A stretch of 64,000 nucleotides of DNA from Desulforamulus ferrireducens (GTDB lineage Bacteria > Bacillota > Desulfotomaculia > Desulfotomaculales > Desulfotomaculaceae). The stretch lies in assembly GCF_002005145.1 (NCBI RefSeq), contig NZ_CP019698.1, forward strand, positions 186,001 to 250,000, written 5' to 3'. Below are positions 32,833 through 41,928 of this stretch, one piece after another. Under the pieces are notes generated by a model. That model ran no database searches and was not told the origin of the DNA. It saw nothing but the letters and a program-made list of their open reading frames with translations. Made by a program: the position numbers and the translations under genes. Numbering within the stretch: position 1 is the first letter of the stretch; the number at the start of each line of letters is the position of its first letter.

Positions 32833-34380
32833 ATGACCAAACCAAGTTTTTATATTACTACACCCATTTATTACCCCAGCGATAATTTACACATTGGCCA
32901 CGCCTATACAACCGTGGCAGCGGATTCCATGGCTCGCTTTAAGCGGCTTACCGGTCATGATGTTTGGTTTTTAACCGGTTCCGATGAACACGGGCAGAAA
33001 ATTGAACGGGCGGCAAAAAATAAAAATCAGACACCCAAGGAATATGTAGACCAGATAGTAGCTGGTTTTAAACGGCTCTGGGAGCGGCTGGATGTAAGCT
33101 ATAACGATTTTATCCGTACCACCGATGAACGTCACCGTAAAGTGGTACAACAATTCTTTCAACAGCTGTATGACCAGGGGGACATTTATAAATCAGAATA
33201 TGAAGGCTGGTATTGCACACCCTGCGAAACCTTCTTCACCGAGTATCAACTGGTGGAGGGCAAGTGCCCCGATTGTCAGCGGGAGGTGGAGAAAGTAAGG
33301 GAGGAAAGCTACTTTTTCCGTCAATCCAAGTATGCTGAGCGGTGGCTCAAGTTTATTGAGGAAAACCCGGATTTTATTCAACCGGTCTCCCGCCGCAATG
33401 AAATGGTAAGTTTTGTTAAGCAAGGCTTGGAAGACCTGTGTGTTTCCCGTACCACCTTTGATTGGGGTATTCAGGTTCCCTTTGATCCCAAGCATGTGGT
33501 GTATGTTTGGGTGGATGCCTTAACTAACTATATTTCCGCCCTGGGTTATGGCACAGAAAAGGATGAGCTTTATAAAAAATTCTGGCCAGCTGACATTCAT
33601 TTAGTGGGTAAAGATATCGTGCGTTTCCATACCATCATCTGGCCCATTATGTTAATGGCTCTCAACCTACCCTTGCCGAAAAAGGTTATTGGCCATGGCT
33701 GGCTGCTGCTGGATAGCGGTAAAATGTCCAAATCCAAAGGCAATGTGGTAGATCCCCATGTTTTGATAGATAAATATGGCGTGGATGCCGTACGCTATTT
33801 CCTGTTGCGGGAGTTACCCTTTGGCTCAGACGGGATATATTCCGAGGAAGCCCTGGTCAAACGTATCAACACCGACTTGGCTAATGATTATGGTAATTTA
33901 CTGTCCAGGTCCGCCACCATGATGGAAAAATACCAGCAGGGTGTTCTCCAAACCCCCGGGGCACCGGAAGGTCCCGATGGGGAATTAATTGAATTGGCCT
34001 CCCGGGCGCCAGCTTTGGTAGAGGAGTATATGAATAAATGTGAACTGTCCAATGCCCTGGCAGCCATCTGGCAGATGGTAGGTCGGGCTAACAAGTACCT
34101 GGAAGAAACTGCCCCCTGGACCCTGGCCAAGAATGGTCAAAGCGAGCGGTTAAATACGGTACTTTACAACGTAGCGGAAGTTATTCGTTTTGCTACCGTT
34201 ATGGCCAGCCCGTTTATGCCCAATCTACCCGCCCGTGTCTGGCCTCAATTGGGCATCGCGGATAAACCGGAATTACATGCCTGGGAGAGCCTACAGTGGG
34301 GCAAACTACCTGCCGGCACCACCGTTAAGCGGGGAGAGGTGCTCTTCCCCAGGATTGATCTGAAGAGTTTGGAGGTTTAA
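32833..34380 (+). CDS. metG: Methionyl-tRNA synthetase (short form)
   Basis: A 515-residue class I aminoacyl-tRNA synthetase. HIGH is at 20-23 and KMSKS at 297-301. A four-Cys zinc knuckle (CTPC and CPDC, about 127-150) lies in the connective peptide. It ends after the anticodon-binding helical domain and lacks the C-terminal EMAP/Trbp111-like domain of the 664-residue Bacillus enzyme. No separate Trbp111 gene is visible nearby. The ATG at 32833 has SD GAAGGGAAGG. Expression is under the T-box upstream; tatD follows after 1 nt. Confidence 0.97.
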   Translation: MTKPSFYITTPIYYPSDNLHIGHAYTTVAADSMARFKRLTGHDVWFLTGSDEHGQKIERAAKNKNQTPKEYVDQIVAGFKRLWERLDVSYNDFIRTTDERHRKVVQQFFQQLYDQGDIYKSEYEGWYCTPCETFFTEYQLVEGKCPDCQREVEKVREESYFFRQSKYAERWLKFIEENPDFIQPVSRRNEMVSFVKQGLEDLCVSRTTFDWGIQVPFDPKHVVYVWVDALTNYISALGYGTEKDELYKKFWPADIHLVGKDIVRFHTIIWPIMLMALNLPLPKKVIGHGWLLLDSGKMSKSKGNVVDPHVLIDKYGVDAVRYFLLRELPFGSDGIYSEEALVKRINTDLANDYGNLLSRSATMMEKYQQGVLQTPGAPEGPDGELIELASRAPALVEEYMNKCELSNALAAIWQMVGRANKYLEETAPWTLAKNGQSERLNTVLYNVAEVIRFATVMASPFMPNLPARVWPQLGIADKPELHAWESLQWGKLPAGTTVKRGEVLFPRIDLKSLEV

Positions 34381-34381
34381 G

Positions 34382-35155
34382 ATGCTCATAGACTCCCACG
34401 CTCATTTGGACAACGAGCGTTTTAACAAAGACAGGGAAGCGGTTATTGCTCAGTGCGGTGAGGAATTAACCGCCTTGCTGAATGTAGGTTATGACCTGGC
34501 ATCCTCCCAAAGATCCATAGAATTGGCCGAAACCTATCCTTTTATCTATGCTGCGGTAGGGGTGCATCCCCACGATGCCAAGGAAGCAGCACCGGATTAT
34601 CTCCAACAATTAAAAACCATGGCCAGCCATCCCAAGGTGGTGGCCATTGGTGAGATTGGTTTGGACTATTACTATGATCTCTCCCCCCGGGAAGTACAAA
34701 AGCAGGTATTTTTGGAGCAACTGCTTTTGGCCAAGGAACTAAATTTACCCTTTATTATTCACAATCGGGATGCCCATGGTGATATTATGGAAATTCTCCG
34801 GCAGCAAGCACCCTATCCAGCCAGCGGAGTGTTGCACTGTTTTTCTGCCAGTTGGGAAATAGCGAAGGAATGCCTTAAACTGGGGCTCTACATTTCCCTG
34901 GCCGGACCGGTAACCTTTAGCAATGCCGGAAAACTAAAGGATATTGCTAAACAAGTACCTTTGGAACGCCTCTTGGTGGAAACCGACTGTCCCTATTTAA
35001 CCCCGGCACCCCACCGGGGTAAACGTAACCAACCCACCTATGTGCGCCATGTGGTTGAACATATCGCCGAACTCAGGGGTATAGAAACAGCCCAGTTAGC
35101 CCGGGTCACCGCTGCCAATACCATTAAACTATTCCGCCTACCTCTGACCACCTAA
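34382..35155 (+). CDS. tatD: TatD family metal-dependent deoxyribonuclease
   Basis: 257 residues with the TIM-barrel metal ligands of the family: DSHAHLD (HxH), GEIGLDYYY (Glu), FIIHNRDA and HCFSAS (His residues), and TDCPYL (Asp). It is thought to remove nucleotides from DNA or to repair peroxide-damaged DNA. The ATG at 34382 follows GGAGGTTTAAG and is 1 nt after metG, the same order as Bacillus metS-yabD. Confidence 0.95.
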   Translation: MLIDSHAHLDNERFNKDREAVIAQCGEELTALLNVGYDLASSQRSIELAETYPFIYAAVGVHPHDAKEAAPDYLQQLKTMASHPKVVAIGEIGLDYYYDLSPREVQKQVFLEQLLLAKELNLPFIIHNRDAHGDIMEILRQQAPYPASGVLHCFSASWEIAKECLKLGLYISLAGPVTFSNAGKLKDIAKQVPLERLLVETDCPYLTPAPHRGKRNQPTYVRHVVEHIAELRGIETAQLARVTAANTIKLFRLPLTT

Positions 35156-35175
35156 CTGCCAAGGGAGGAAATATT

Positions 35176-35706
35176 TTGAGTAAAGAAAAGGGCCTGGTTT
35201 TGGTGTTTACCGGCAACGGCAAAGGTAAGACCACCGCAGCCCTGGGCATGGCCCTGCGGGCCTGGGGCCATGGTATGAGAGTGCTGGTGCTGCAATTTAT
35301 CAAAAGTCAACAATGTGGTGAGCATCTGGCTGCTGAAAAAATGCAGCCTGGCTTTGAGATCCGCCCACTGGGCTTAGGGTTTATCAATTTAAATGACCCA
35401 GCGGCAGTGGCACGGCAACAGCAGGCTGCCAGGGAGGTCTTAAAGCAGGTTGCCACAGCCATGACCAGCGGTGACTACCAGCTGCTGATTCTGGATGAAG
35501 TTCTTTACGCCATCAATTACGGCTTAATTGAATTAAATGACGTACTGTCTTTGCTGGAGCAAAGACCGGAACACTTACACCTGGTATTAACAGGCAGAGA
35601 CGCACCACCGGAGATTATTGAGCGGGCAGACCTGGTTACCGAAATGCGAGAAGTAAAACACCCCTACAAGCAGGGGATTGCAGCCCAAAAGGGAATCGAG
35701 TTTTAG
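35176..35706 (+). CDS. cobO: Corrinoid adenosyltransferase (CobO/BtuR type)
   Basis: 176 residues. P-loop GNGKGKTTAALGMALRAWGHG at the N-terminus, then VLQFIKS, and LLILDEVLYAINYGL (Walker B) are diagnostic. It transfers the adenosyl group of ATP to cob(I)alamin. The TTG at 35176 follows GGGAGG. It shares an operon with metG and tatD and ends at a GTCGCA-type terminator. It is not at this site in Bacillus. Confidence 0.93.
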   Translation: MSKEKGLVLVFTGNGKGKTTAALGMALRAWGHGMRVLVLQFIKSQQCGEHLAAEKMQPGFEIRPLGLGFINLNDPAAVARQQQAAREVLKQVATAMTSGDYQLLILDEVLYAINYGLIELNDVLSLLEQRPEHLHLVLTGRDAPPEIIERADLVTEMREVKHPYKQGIAAQKGIEF

Positions 35707-35740
35707 ATATGGCAGAGCCAGTCTATCTCCTTTCATGTAC

Positions 35741-35790
35741 AAAAAAGGGAGTGTCGCTAGCTAGCAAAAAGTTATGCGACACTCCTTCCT
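35741..35790. terminator. Bidirectional terminator, GTCGCA family copy 3
   Basis: GGAGTGTCGC (35748-35757) pairs with GCGACACTCC (35776-35785) around an 18-nt loop that includes TAGCTAGC. The A run 35741-35746 gives a T tract for the minus strand, and TTCCTTTC serves the plus strand. It separates convergent cobO and the coat gene. Confidence 0.88.
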
Positions 35791-35792
35791 TT

Positions 35793-36815
35793 CTACACTT
35801 GCCCAAAGGACACATCGTCAATTAAAACAGCGCAAGTGTTCCAGGATTGGGGAGCAAAGATAAAGGCAATATTGGCGGCCACGGTTCCCTCCGGTGAGGG
35901 GCCGGAAACGGTAAACTGCTGGAAGCCGTTAAGATTAATTTGCTGGGAAGTAAAGACCTGTTGAGCAGTACCAAGGGTGTTGCCCATCTCATCTAAATAT
36001 TGAATTTGGGCAGTGAGGGTGTAATCACAGGGGTTATGCCCCTTTTGCAGGGAGCGGGCCCAGAAGGATAGGCTGTGGGTAGCCCCGGCTACCACTGGTT
36101 CCACCCTGCGGAACAGGTCGGCACCCAGGGTGGGGCAGGCGCCTAACATAGCGGCCATGCCGGTTCTGCCATCAGGGTAGGGAGCCACGTTGGTGCCCTC
36201 CCAGCCGGTGGGCAGATTGCCGGTCCAATCTTCAAAGGTTACATCCTCTATACCCAGGGTGGCGGTAGGCTCACAGCCATCAGGGAAAATATTAACATAC
36301 AACTGCATTTGCTCGATAATCTTGAGGGTAAAGGAAACATTTGCCACTTGATGTATGCGGGTGGGGCGTCTGAGATTAAAACTAACGTCAATATCCACAT
36401 TACGGAAATCTATTTCCACATTGTCCTTATTACGAACAATAACAGGATGATCCAGATCCACCGACTCAACAAAATCAATATCTTCTCCCATATGGAGTAC
36501 ATTATCATTACGATCGACATAATATATTTGCTTATGAATAGTACCGCTAACCTCAATGGTTTTTATTTGTCTCTCGTCGCATTTGGGATCTCCGAAGTGT
36601 ACCGTTGCTTTGGGACTGAAGCAACCCTTGCCATGTTTAGAGGTAGGGTGAGTATATACCGGTTCGGCCTCCAGATCTCGAACCGACACATCGATATGAT
36701 CTACTCTTTTTGCTTGCTCCTCCAAGCAAGTGACATTGTCAACGTCAATATTAACCACTTGCTCGCCCACTACTACCGGTAATTTTACCAGTGTACAGAC
36801 AGTGCCGTTAGGCAT
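35793..36815 (-). CDS. Spore coat-type protein: SPOCS (DUF3794)-like domain plus beta-sandwich
   Basis: 340 residues. The N-terminal half has a LVKLPVVV opening, IHKQIYYVDRNDNVLHMGEDIDF and FTLKIIEQMQLYV, which match the SPOCS/DUF3794 domain of spore coat assembly proteins. The C-terminal half (about 185-340, starting GIEDVTFEDWTG and ending VLIDDVSFGQV) resembles a carbohydrate-binding-type jelly roll. It is a clear paralogue of the gene at 46187 with the same layout. The ATG at 36815 follows GAAGGAGG. It is monocistronic and convergent with cobO. Localisation to the coat or exosporium is inferred. Confidence 0.8.
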   Translation of the reverse strand: MPNGTVCTLVKLPVVVGEQVVNIDVDNVTCLEEQAKRVDHIDVSVRDLEAEPVYTHPTSKHGKGCFSPKATVHFGDPKCDERQIKTIEVSGTIHKQIYYVDRNDNVLHMGEDIDFVESVDLDHPVIVRNKDNVEIDFRNVDIDVSFNLRRPTRIHQVANVSFTLKIIEQMQLYVNIFPDGCEPTATLGIEDVTFEDWTGNLPTGWEGTNVAPYPDGRTGMAAMLGACPTLGADLFRRVEPVVAGATHSLSFWARSLQKGHNPCDYTLTAQIQYLDEMGNTLGTAQQVFTSQQINLNGFQQFTVSGPSPEGTVAANIAFIFAPQSWNTCAVLIDDVSFGQV

Positions 36816-37028
36816 GACAATACCTCCTTCAAAAATTAGTGGTCAGGCTCGGTATCCGGCGTGACCGGTGGTATATTATATTCGCACCTTGTCAAAATAA
36901 GGCAAGTCCTAGCTGGCTTGTAATAAGAAATCTTATAACCAATTACTACCTTCTTGAAATTTTTGGTATCTTTTCCCTGCCAGGTGAATATATTGGATGC
37001 AGGGTTTACCAAATTGCTCAAGGAGGGG

Positions 37029-37877
37029 ATGAAGATAGCAGGAACGGAAGATAGATGGTGGAAGGATAAAGTCTGTCGGCTCCTCTTAGGGGTACATCTT
37101 TTGTCAGTTCTGTTCATCGGCTACTGCCTGGGCTTTGGCAAACAGGCAGTTATCCAGGTGGACGGACGGGAAATAACGGTACTGACCCTACGGGGGAGTG
37201 TGGCTGATGCCCTGGCTAAGGCCAAAGTAACTTTAAGAAGAGCCGACATAGTAGAGCCAGCTCTCAATGAGAGGCTGCGAAACGGTCAAAAAATTACCGT
37301 GGTGCGAGTGGAATTCAAGGAGATCACTACGGAAACCCCCCTGGACTATCAAGTGGTGAAAAAGCTCGACCGTAAACTGCCACCGGGGGAGCAAAGGGTG
37401 GTGCAACAGGGGCAGCAAGGATTACAACGCCAATATATCCAGGCTACCTTTATGGATGGTCGGGAAGTGGCCCGAGAAATATTAAGAAAAGAGGTTGTTA
37501 GAGAACCACAGCCTAAAATTATTGCCTATGGCCCGGAACATACGGTTTCCCGGGGCCAGGCACGCCCAGCAGGGGCGGTATTAAGTAATCACATGCCTAC
37601 AATAGCAGGGGGCAAAGTTATGCAAGTGGTTTCCACTGCTTATACCCATACCGGACATCGCACTGCTACGGGTATCTATCCCTACAAGGGAATAGCGGCT
37701 GTGGACCCACAGGTGATTCCTCTGGGTACAAAATTTTATGTCGAAAACTATGGTTTAGCTATCGCTGCGGATACAGGAGGTTCCATAAAAGGGAATAGAA
37801 TCGACGTTTTCTTTGATACCTATAGTGAGGCCATAAATTGGGGTAGACGGACGGTCAATATCTATATTGTTGAATAA
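37029..37877 (+). CDS. YabE-like protein with DUF348/G5 and 3D domains (first copy)
   Basis: 282 residues from ATG 37029. A membrane anchor at about 15-30 is followed by a DUF348-type ubiquitin-like module (VDGREITVLTLRGSVADAL), a G5-like region and a C-terminal 3D domain. The latter has TAYTHTGHRTATG, AVDPQVIPLGTKFYVENYG and the three conserved Asp in DTGGSIKGNRIDVFF. The family resembles resuscitation-promoting (Sps) factors and acts as peptidoglycan lytic enzymes. The start is uncertain: AAGGAGG lies only 2 nt before the ATG, and in-frame TTG codons occur upstream (36954, 36993, 37014). It is the first of a tandem pair where Bacillus has a single yabE. Confidence 0.85.
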   Translation: MKIAGTEDRWWKDKVCRLLLGVHLLSVLFIGYCLGFGKQAVIQVDGREITVLTLRGSVADALAKAKVTLRRADIVEPALNERLRNGQKITVVRVEFKEITTETPLDYQVVKKLDRKLPPGEQRVVQQGQQGLQRQYIQATFMDGREVAREILRKEVVREPQPKIIAYGPEHTVSRGQARPAGAVLSNHMPTIAGGKVMQVVSTAYTHTGHRTATGIYPYKGIAAVDPQVIPLGTKFYVENYGLAIAADTGGSIKGNRIDVFFDTYSEAINWGRRTVNIYIVE

Positions 37878-37896
37878 TTAGCCTTTATGCTTCTTG

Positions 37897-37923
37897 GACG
37901 ACGGCAATTTTTTTGCCGTCGTC
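37897..37923 (+). terminator. Hairpin after the first YabE-like gene
   Basis: GACGACGGCAA pairs with TTGCCGTCGTC across TTTTT, then a T-rich TGTTGTTG stretch. Confidence 0.6.
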
Positions 37924-38024
37924 TGTTGTTGTGGCAAGGAATTTGTATGAATTTTTGAGAAGGTCAGCCGGTTTGCTTGGAAGAATAAGGAAGGAAAGGA
38001 GGAACCTCCGGGAGGTGTTTTAAT

Positions 38025-38957
38025 ATGAATTGGTCTACGGTAGAATGGCCAACCAAAACTCATCCTGCCACAGTAGCCCGGGTGCAAACAAGACAATCCA
38101 AGAAAAAGGCCCTGCTGGCCGGGCTGCTAGGTGTTTTTATACTACTTCTGTTGAGTGCTGTGACAATCTTTTATGCCCGCTGGTCAGAGGGCATGCAACT
38201 ACCCCAAGTGGCAGACAGGGCTAGGGTTTTGGTCAATCAAGTAATTAAGGGGCAAATTCCGGTTACCTTAACGGTTGGTGGCAAAACCACGGTCATAGAA
38301 ACCACCGGTAAGACCGTTCAAGATGTATTAGAGCAGCAGGGTATCGTGCTGCAGCAGGAGGATAAGGTTACACCGGCCCTGACAGCCCTGTTAGAAAAGG
38401 ATATGTCAATTAAAGTGGTTAAAGTAGAGGTTCGGCTGGAAAATAAGGAAGTGCCCCTGCCCTTTGTTACAGAGCGGCTGGCCAGCCCGGAGCTGCCCCG
38501 GGGTTTTTCCAGGAAAATAAAGGACGGCCAGGAGGGTATTTTGAAGGAAACCTGGCAAATAAGGCTGGAAGATGGGGTGGAGGTTTCCCGTACCTGCATC
38601 GCCAGGGAGGTAATAAAAGAGCCGGTCAATGCTCTAATACAATACGGTACCCTCAGTACTGTCAGCCGAGGGGGACAAGACCTAAGATTTTCCCGTGCGT
38701 TAGATGTGATTGCCACAGCCTATACCTATACCGGCTATAACACCGCCAGTGGCGTCCCGCCCGGGCCTGGCGTGGTGGCGGTGGACCCGCGGGTTATTCC
38801 TTTAGGCAGCAGATTATTTGTGGAGGGTTATGGCAATGCCACAGCTTTAGATACCGGGGGAGCCATCAAGGGTAATCGTATTGATGTATTTTACCCCACT
38901 GTTGAACAGGCTCTGCAATGGGGGGTAAAGAATACTAAGGTTTATGTGTTAGAATAG
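38025..38957 (+). CDS. YabE-like protein with DUF348/G5 and 3D domains (second copy)
   Basis: 310 residues. A transmembrane anchor at about 30-50 is followed by VTLTVGGKTTVIETTGKTVQDVL (DUF348), G5-like sequence (IKDGQEGILKETWQIRLEDGVEV) and a 3D domain with TAYTYTGYNTASG, VDPRVIPLGSRLFVEGYG and DTGGAIKGNRIDVFY. It is paralogous to the preceding gene. The ATG at 38025 follows GGAGG with 8-10 nt spacing. Expected to be a spore- or wall-associated peptidoglycan hydrolase. The rnmV gene that follows yabE in Bacillus is not here. Confidence 0.9.
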   Translation: MNWSTVEWPTKTHPATVARVQTRQSKKKALLAGLLGVFILLLLSAVTIFYARWSEGMQLPQVADRARVLVNQVIKGQIPVTLTVGGKTTVIETTGKTVQDVLEQQGIVLQQEDKVTPALTALLEKDMSIKVVKVEVRLENKEVPLPFVTERLASPELPRGFSRKIKDGQEGILKETWQIRLEDGVEVSRTCIAREVIKEPVNALIQYGTLSTVSRGGQDLRFSRALDVIATAYTYTGYNTASGVPPGPGVVAVDPRVIPLGSRLFVEGYGNATALDTGGAIKGNRIDVFYPTVEQALQWGVKNTKVYVLE

Positions 38958-39062
38958 TGATTAATATTAAAAGAATTTGTGGAGATAGGTGGTAGATGTG
39001 TCCTCTTTCGGATATAATTGGGAGGGCATCTTTGTTTTTTAGGAAGAGGCAGGAGGAATGTT

Positions 39063-39698
39063 ATGCGGCTGGCGTTTTTTGTGGATTTTGATGGTACCAT
39101 TACTCTGGAGGATACCTGTGATATTTTACTCAGCCGTCATGGTAACCCTAAGTTATGGGAAATTAATCAGCGATGGGAAAATAAGGAGATATCCTCCCGG
39201 GAATGTATTAGCGCTTGTTTAGCTGAAATGAAATTAACACCGGAGGATATTCAGCGGGTGGTGCGGGAAGTACCCATAGACCCGTATTTCAAGACCTTTC
39301 TTCAGCTGGCTGGCCAACGGCAATATCCTGTCTATATCCTGAGCGATGGTTACCAGCAAATTATCCAGGGTGTACTGGACAGAGAAAAGATTACGGTGCC
39401 CTTTTATGCCAATAGGTTAGAATATCCGGCTCCTATTACCGCGTCCTTTCCTTACTATAATGAGGAATGTGGCCGCTGCGGCACCTGCAAGAACGGTATC
39501 ATTAAACAACTTATAAAGCCGGGGGAGCAAAGGGTCTATCTGGGGGATGGCGCCTCGGACTTCTGTGCTGCCGCCGGCTGTGAAATAATCTTTGCTCGGG
39601 GCAAGCTAGCCCGTTATTGTCAGGGGCAGCAGATACCCTACAACAATTTTCCCGATTTTCAAGAGGTAATAAAGTGGCTGGAACAAAGGGATAAATAA
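39063..39698 (+). CDS. MtnX-like HAD phosphatase
   Basis: 211 residues. The nucleophile motif FFVDFDGTIT (Asp8, Asp10) opens the protein, ILSDGYQQII is motif II, and LGDGASDFCAA is motif IV. This pattern is of the MtnX / phosphoserine-phosphatase-like branch, and a small Cys loop (CGRCGTC) lies mid-protein. MtnX acts in methionine salvage, but no other mtn gene is near, so the substrate is open. I chose ATG 39063 after AGGAGG; an earlier in-frame start at 39018 adds residues without an SD. It occupies the yabE-ksgA interval. Confidence 0.82.
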   Translation: MRLAFFVDFDGTITLEDTCDILLSRHGNPKLWEINQRWENKEISSRECISACLAEMKLTPEDIQRVVREVPIDPYFKTFLQLAGQRQYPVYILSDGYQQIIQGVLDREKITVPFYANRLEYPAPITASFPYYNEECGRCGTCKNGIIKQLIKPGEQRVYLGDGASDFCAAAGCEIIFARGKLARYCQGQQIPYNNFPDFQEVIKWLEQRDK

Positions 39699-39768
39699 AA
39701 CCATTGGCAGTTAATCGGACATAAGGGGTATAATACCACTATAAAATAAAAACAGGAAGGGTCGAATT

Positions 39769-40650
39769 TTGCGAGAATTAACATCACCCACGGCGGTCAG
39801 GGAGATTATTCGTTCCCACGGCTTTCAGGTGCGAAAATCACTGGGGCAGAACTTTTTACTGGATGCCAATATTATTGATCGCATTGCACGTCAAGCAAAT
39901 TTAACCGTAGAGGATTTAGTCTTTGAAATAGGTCCGGGACTGGGAGTTTTAACCCGTCGATTGGCCAAGGAGGCGGGTAGGGTCATTGCCGTGGAACTGG
40001 ACCAGCACCTGTTACCAATTTTGGCGGAAACCCTGGCAGATTACCCTAATGCCCAAGTGGTGCACGGGGATGCTTTAAAGGTGGACTTTGACCGGTTGGC
40101 CCAGGAAAAGACCGCCGGCCAATTTGGCCCCCAGGGAAAAGGCTATAAATTGGTAGCCAACTTGCCCTACTATATTACCACGCCAATTTTAATGCACCTG
40201 CTGACCAGCGGTTTTAATCTGGATTTAATGGTTGTTATGATGCAAAGGGAAGTGGCGGAACGCTTGCAGGCTTCCCCAGGCAGTAAAGATTACGGCAGCC
40301 TTAGTGTGGCAGTACAGTACTATACTGTACCGGAAATTGTCATACGGGTCCCCAAAACAGTTTTTTACCCTGCCCCGGATGTGGAGTCCGCTGTTGTCAG
40401 GTTAACCAGAAGAACAGCACCACCTGTGCAGGTTACCAGTGAAGAAGACTTTTTCCGGATAGTGCGGGCGTCCTTTGGACAGCGACGCAAAACCCTGCTT
40501 AATTCCCTGGCCGGCTCCGGTTTGGCCAGTAAAGAGGCTTGGCAAAGGATTTTGGCCGAAGCCGGTATTGACCCGGGCAGACGTGGCGAGACACTCTCTA
40601 TCGAAGAATTTGCCACCCTGGCCAATACTTTTTGTTCCAGCACCCGCTAG
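39769..40650 (+). CDS. rsmA: 16S rRNA (adenine1518/1519-N6)-dimethyltransferase
   Basis: A 293-residue KsgA/RsmA enzyme that dimethylates two adenines in the 3' hairpin of 16S rRNA late in 30S assembly. KSLGQNFLLDANIID opens the SAM domain, EIGPGLGVLTRRLA is motif I, NLPYYITTPI is the catalytic NLPY, and the C-terminal RNA-binding domain contains ASFGQRRKTLLNSLA. TTG 39769 follows GGAAGGG; a TATAAT box lies at 39729-39734 with TTGGCA 19 nt before it. The gene precedes yabG as in Bacillus. Confidence 0.95.
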   Translation: MRELTSPTAVREIIRSHGFQVRKSLGQNFLLDANIIDRIARQANLTVEDLVFEIGPGLGVLTRRLAKEAGRVIAVELDQHLLPILAETLADYPNAQVVHGDALKVDFDRLAQEKTAGQFGPQGKGYKLVANLPYYITTPILMHLLTSGFNLDLMVVMMQREVAERLQASPGSKDYGSLSVAVQYYTVPEIVIRVPKTVFYPAPDVESAVVRLTRRTAPPVQVTSEEDFFRIVRASFGQRRKTLLNSLAGSGLASKEAWQRILAEAGIDPGRRGETLSIEEFATLANTFCSSTR

Positions 40651-40782
40651 CATGGGCGTCCTCCGGGTCCACCGCTACATCAAGTAAGAATTTCTGTTTT
40701 TCAGTAACACTTTGTTAGGAATTACCATATTGTAAAGTACAGGTGGAATTACCCGGCGCCTCCAGTGTGCTGAACCCCTGCA

Positions 40783-40810
40783 AAAGCTCCGTCAAACCGG
40801 AGCTTTTTTA
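40783..40810 (+). terminator. Intrinsic terminator of rsmA
   Basis: AAAGCTCCG pairs with CGGAGCTTT over a 6-nt loop, followed by T. Confidence 0.9.
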
Positions 40811-40892
40811 TTTGGGTTTAAGCCGTTAATCATCAGTTGGCTGATTTGGGGAACTGACAACCTATGATGGGGTGAAGGCCATTTGCCGGGTA

Positions 40893-40920
40893 ACAGAAAC
40901 ATTAACCCCTACATAAAATG
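40893..40920 (+). promoter_or_regulatory. Candidate sigma-K promoter of yabG
   Basis: AC (40893-40894), 17 nt, CATAAAATG (40912-40920). This fits the sigma-K pattern AC-N16/17-CATANNNTA except for the final A. Bacillus yabG is a known sigma-K gene. The match is short and could be chance. Confidence 0.4.
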
Positions 40921-40947
40921 GAGCAAATATGAAAGGGGGTAAAATCT

Positions 40948-41859
40948 GTGCCCAAAATACAGGAGGGAGACATTTGTGTCCGTAAATCCTACGGTCGCGA
41001 TGTTTTCTTTAAGGTCTGCAGTATTTATCGTGATAAAGACGGTAAAGACTATGCTGTTCTTAAAGGTTTGGATATAAGACTATTTGCCAGTTCGTTAATT
41101 GATGATTTAGAAAAGGTTGATGCCAGAGAGGTAGCAAAGTATTGGACTACTACCTTAAAGAAAAATGCCGAGATCATGGACCGAGTGATGAGAAGACGTC
41201 AGGAGGAAAGACAGCATCGACTGAGAAGGTGTACAGAAGGCAATTGTCTAGTCCGGGGAGAAAATACGGAAAAGGATAGGGGATTAGATATCGAGGGTTT
41301 TGATGTGCCCGGTTCGGTACTCCACTTGGATGGCGACAAAGATTATCTGGATCTCTGTATGACTACCTACCGCAATCTGAACATTCCCGCTTTTGGCTAT
41401 GCCATTGATGAAGAAGAGCAGCCTAAAAAAGTTCGGGCTCTGTTGGAAAAACACTACCCAGATATTCTGGTACTGACCGGGCATGATGGCATCAAAAAAG
41501 GAGCCAAGGATCTGAGTGATATCAAAAACTATCATAATACCCGTTACTTTGTGGAAGCGGTACGGGCAGCCCGCGCCTTTGAAAAAAGCCGTGACGACCT
41601 GGTGATCTTTGCCGGTGCCTGCCAGTCTTGCTACGAAGCCATTTTAAGTGCCGGTGCCAACTTTGCCAGTTCCCCCAAAAGAGTGTTAATCCACGCCTAT
41701 GACCCGGTGTTTGTGGTAGAAAAAATAGCCTATACCTCCATCCATGATCCCATCGCCCTGCGAGATATTATTTCCAGTACCATTACCGGCTTTGATGGCA
41801 TTGGGGGAGTAGAAACCCGAGGCAAACACCGCCTGGGCATTCCCAAAACAGAATATTAA
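40948..41859 (+). CDS. yabG: Sporulation peptidase YabG
   Basis: 303 residues, full length for the family. It begins PKIQEGDICVRKSYGRDVFFKV, typical of YabG, and continues with VLHLDGDKDYLDLCMTTYRNL, VLTGHDGIKKG, FAGACQSCYEA and HAYDPVFVVEKIAYT. YabG is a cysteine-type coat protease that processes coat and cortex proteins; in clostridia it also processes CspBA and SipL. Cys in GACQSCYEA is a candidate catalytic residue. GTG 40948 follows GAAAGGGGG. A trypsin-like protease and then sipL lie downstream. Confidence 0.95.
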   Translation: MPKIQEGDICVRKSYGRDVFFKVCSIYRDKDGKDYAVLKGLDIRLFASSLIDDLEKVDAREVAKYWTTTLKKNAEIMDRVMRRRQEERQHRLRRCTEGNCLVRGENTEKDRGLDIEGFDVPGSVLHLDGDKDYLDLCMTTYRNLNIPAFGYAIDEEEQPKKVRALLEKHYPDILVLTGHDGIKKGAKDLSDIKNYHNTRYFVEAVRAARAFEKSRDDLVIFAGACQSCYEAILSAGANFASSPKRVLIHAYDPVFVVEKIAYTSIHDPIALRDIISSTITGFDGIGGVETRGKHRLGIPKTEY

Positions 41860-41928
41860 AAGGTTAGTGTCCCTTCCAAAAAATGCAGCATATGATGGTC
41901 TAGGATTTTTTAGGGAGGGATTTCCTTT

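Noticed and set aside
36309-36782. 157-codon plus-strand frame within the minus-strand coat gene
   Set aside because: It is the reverse frame of a clear SPOCS-like gene and has no ribosome-binding site or recognisable domain.
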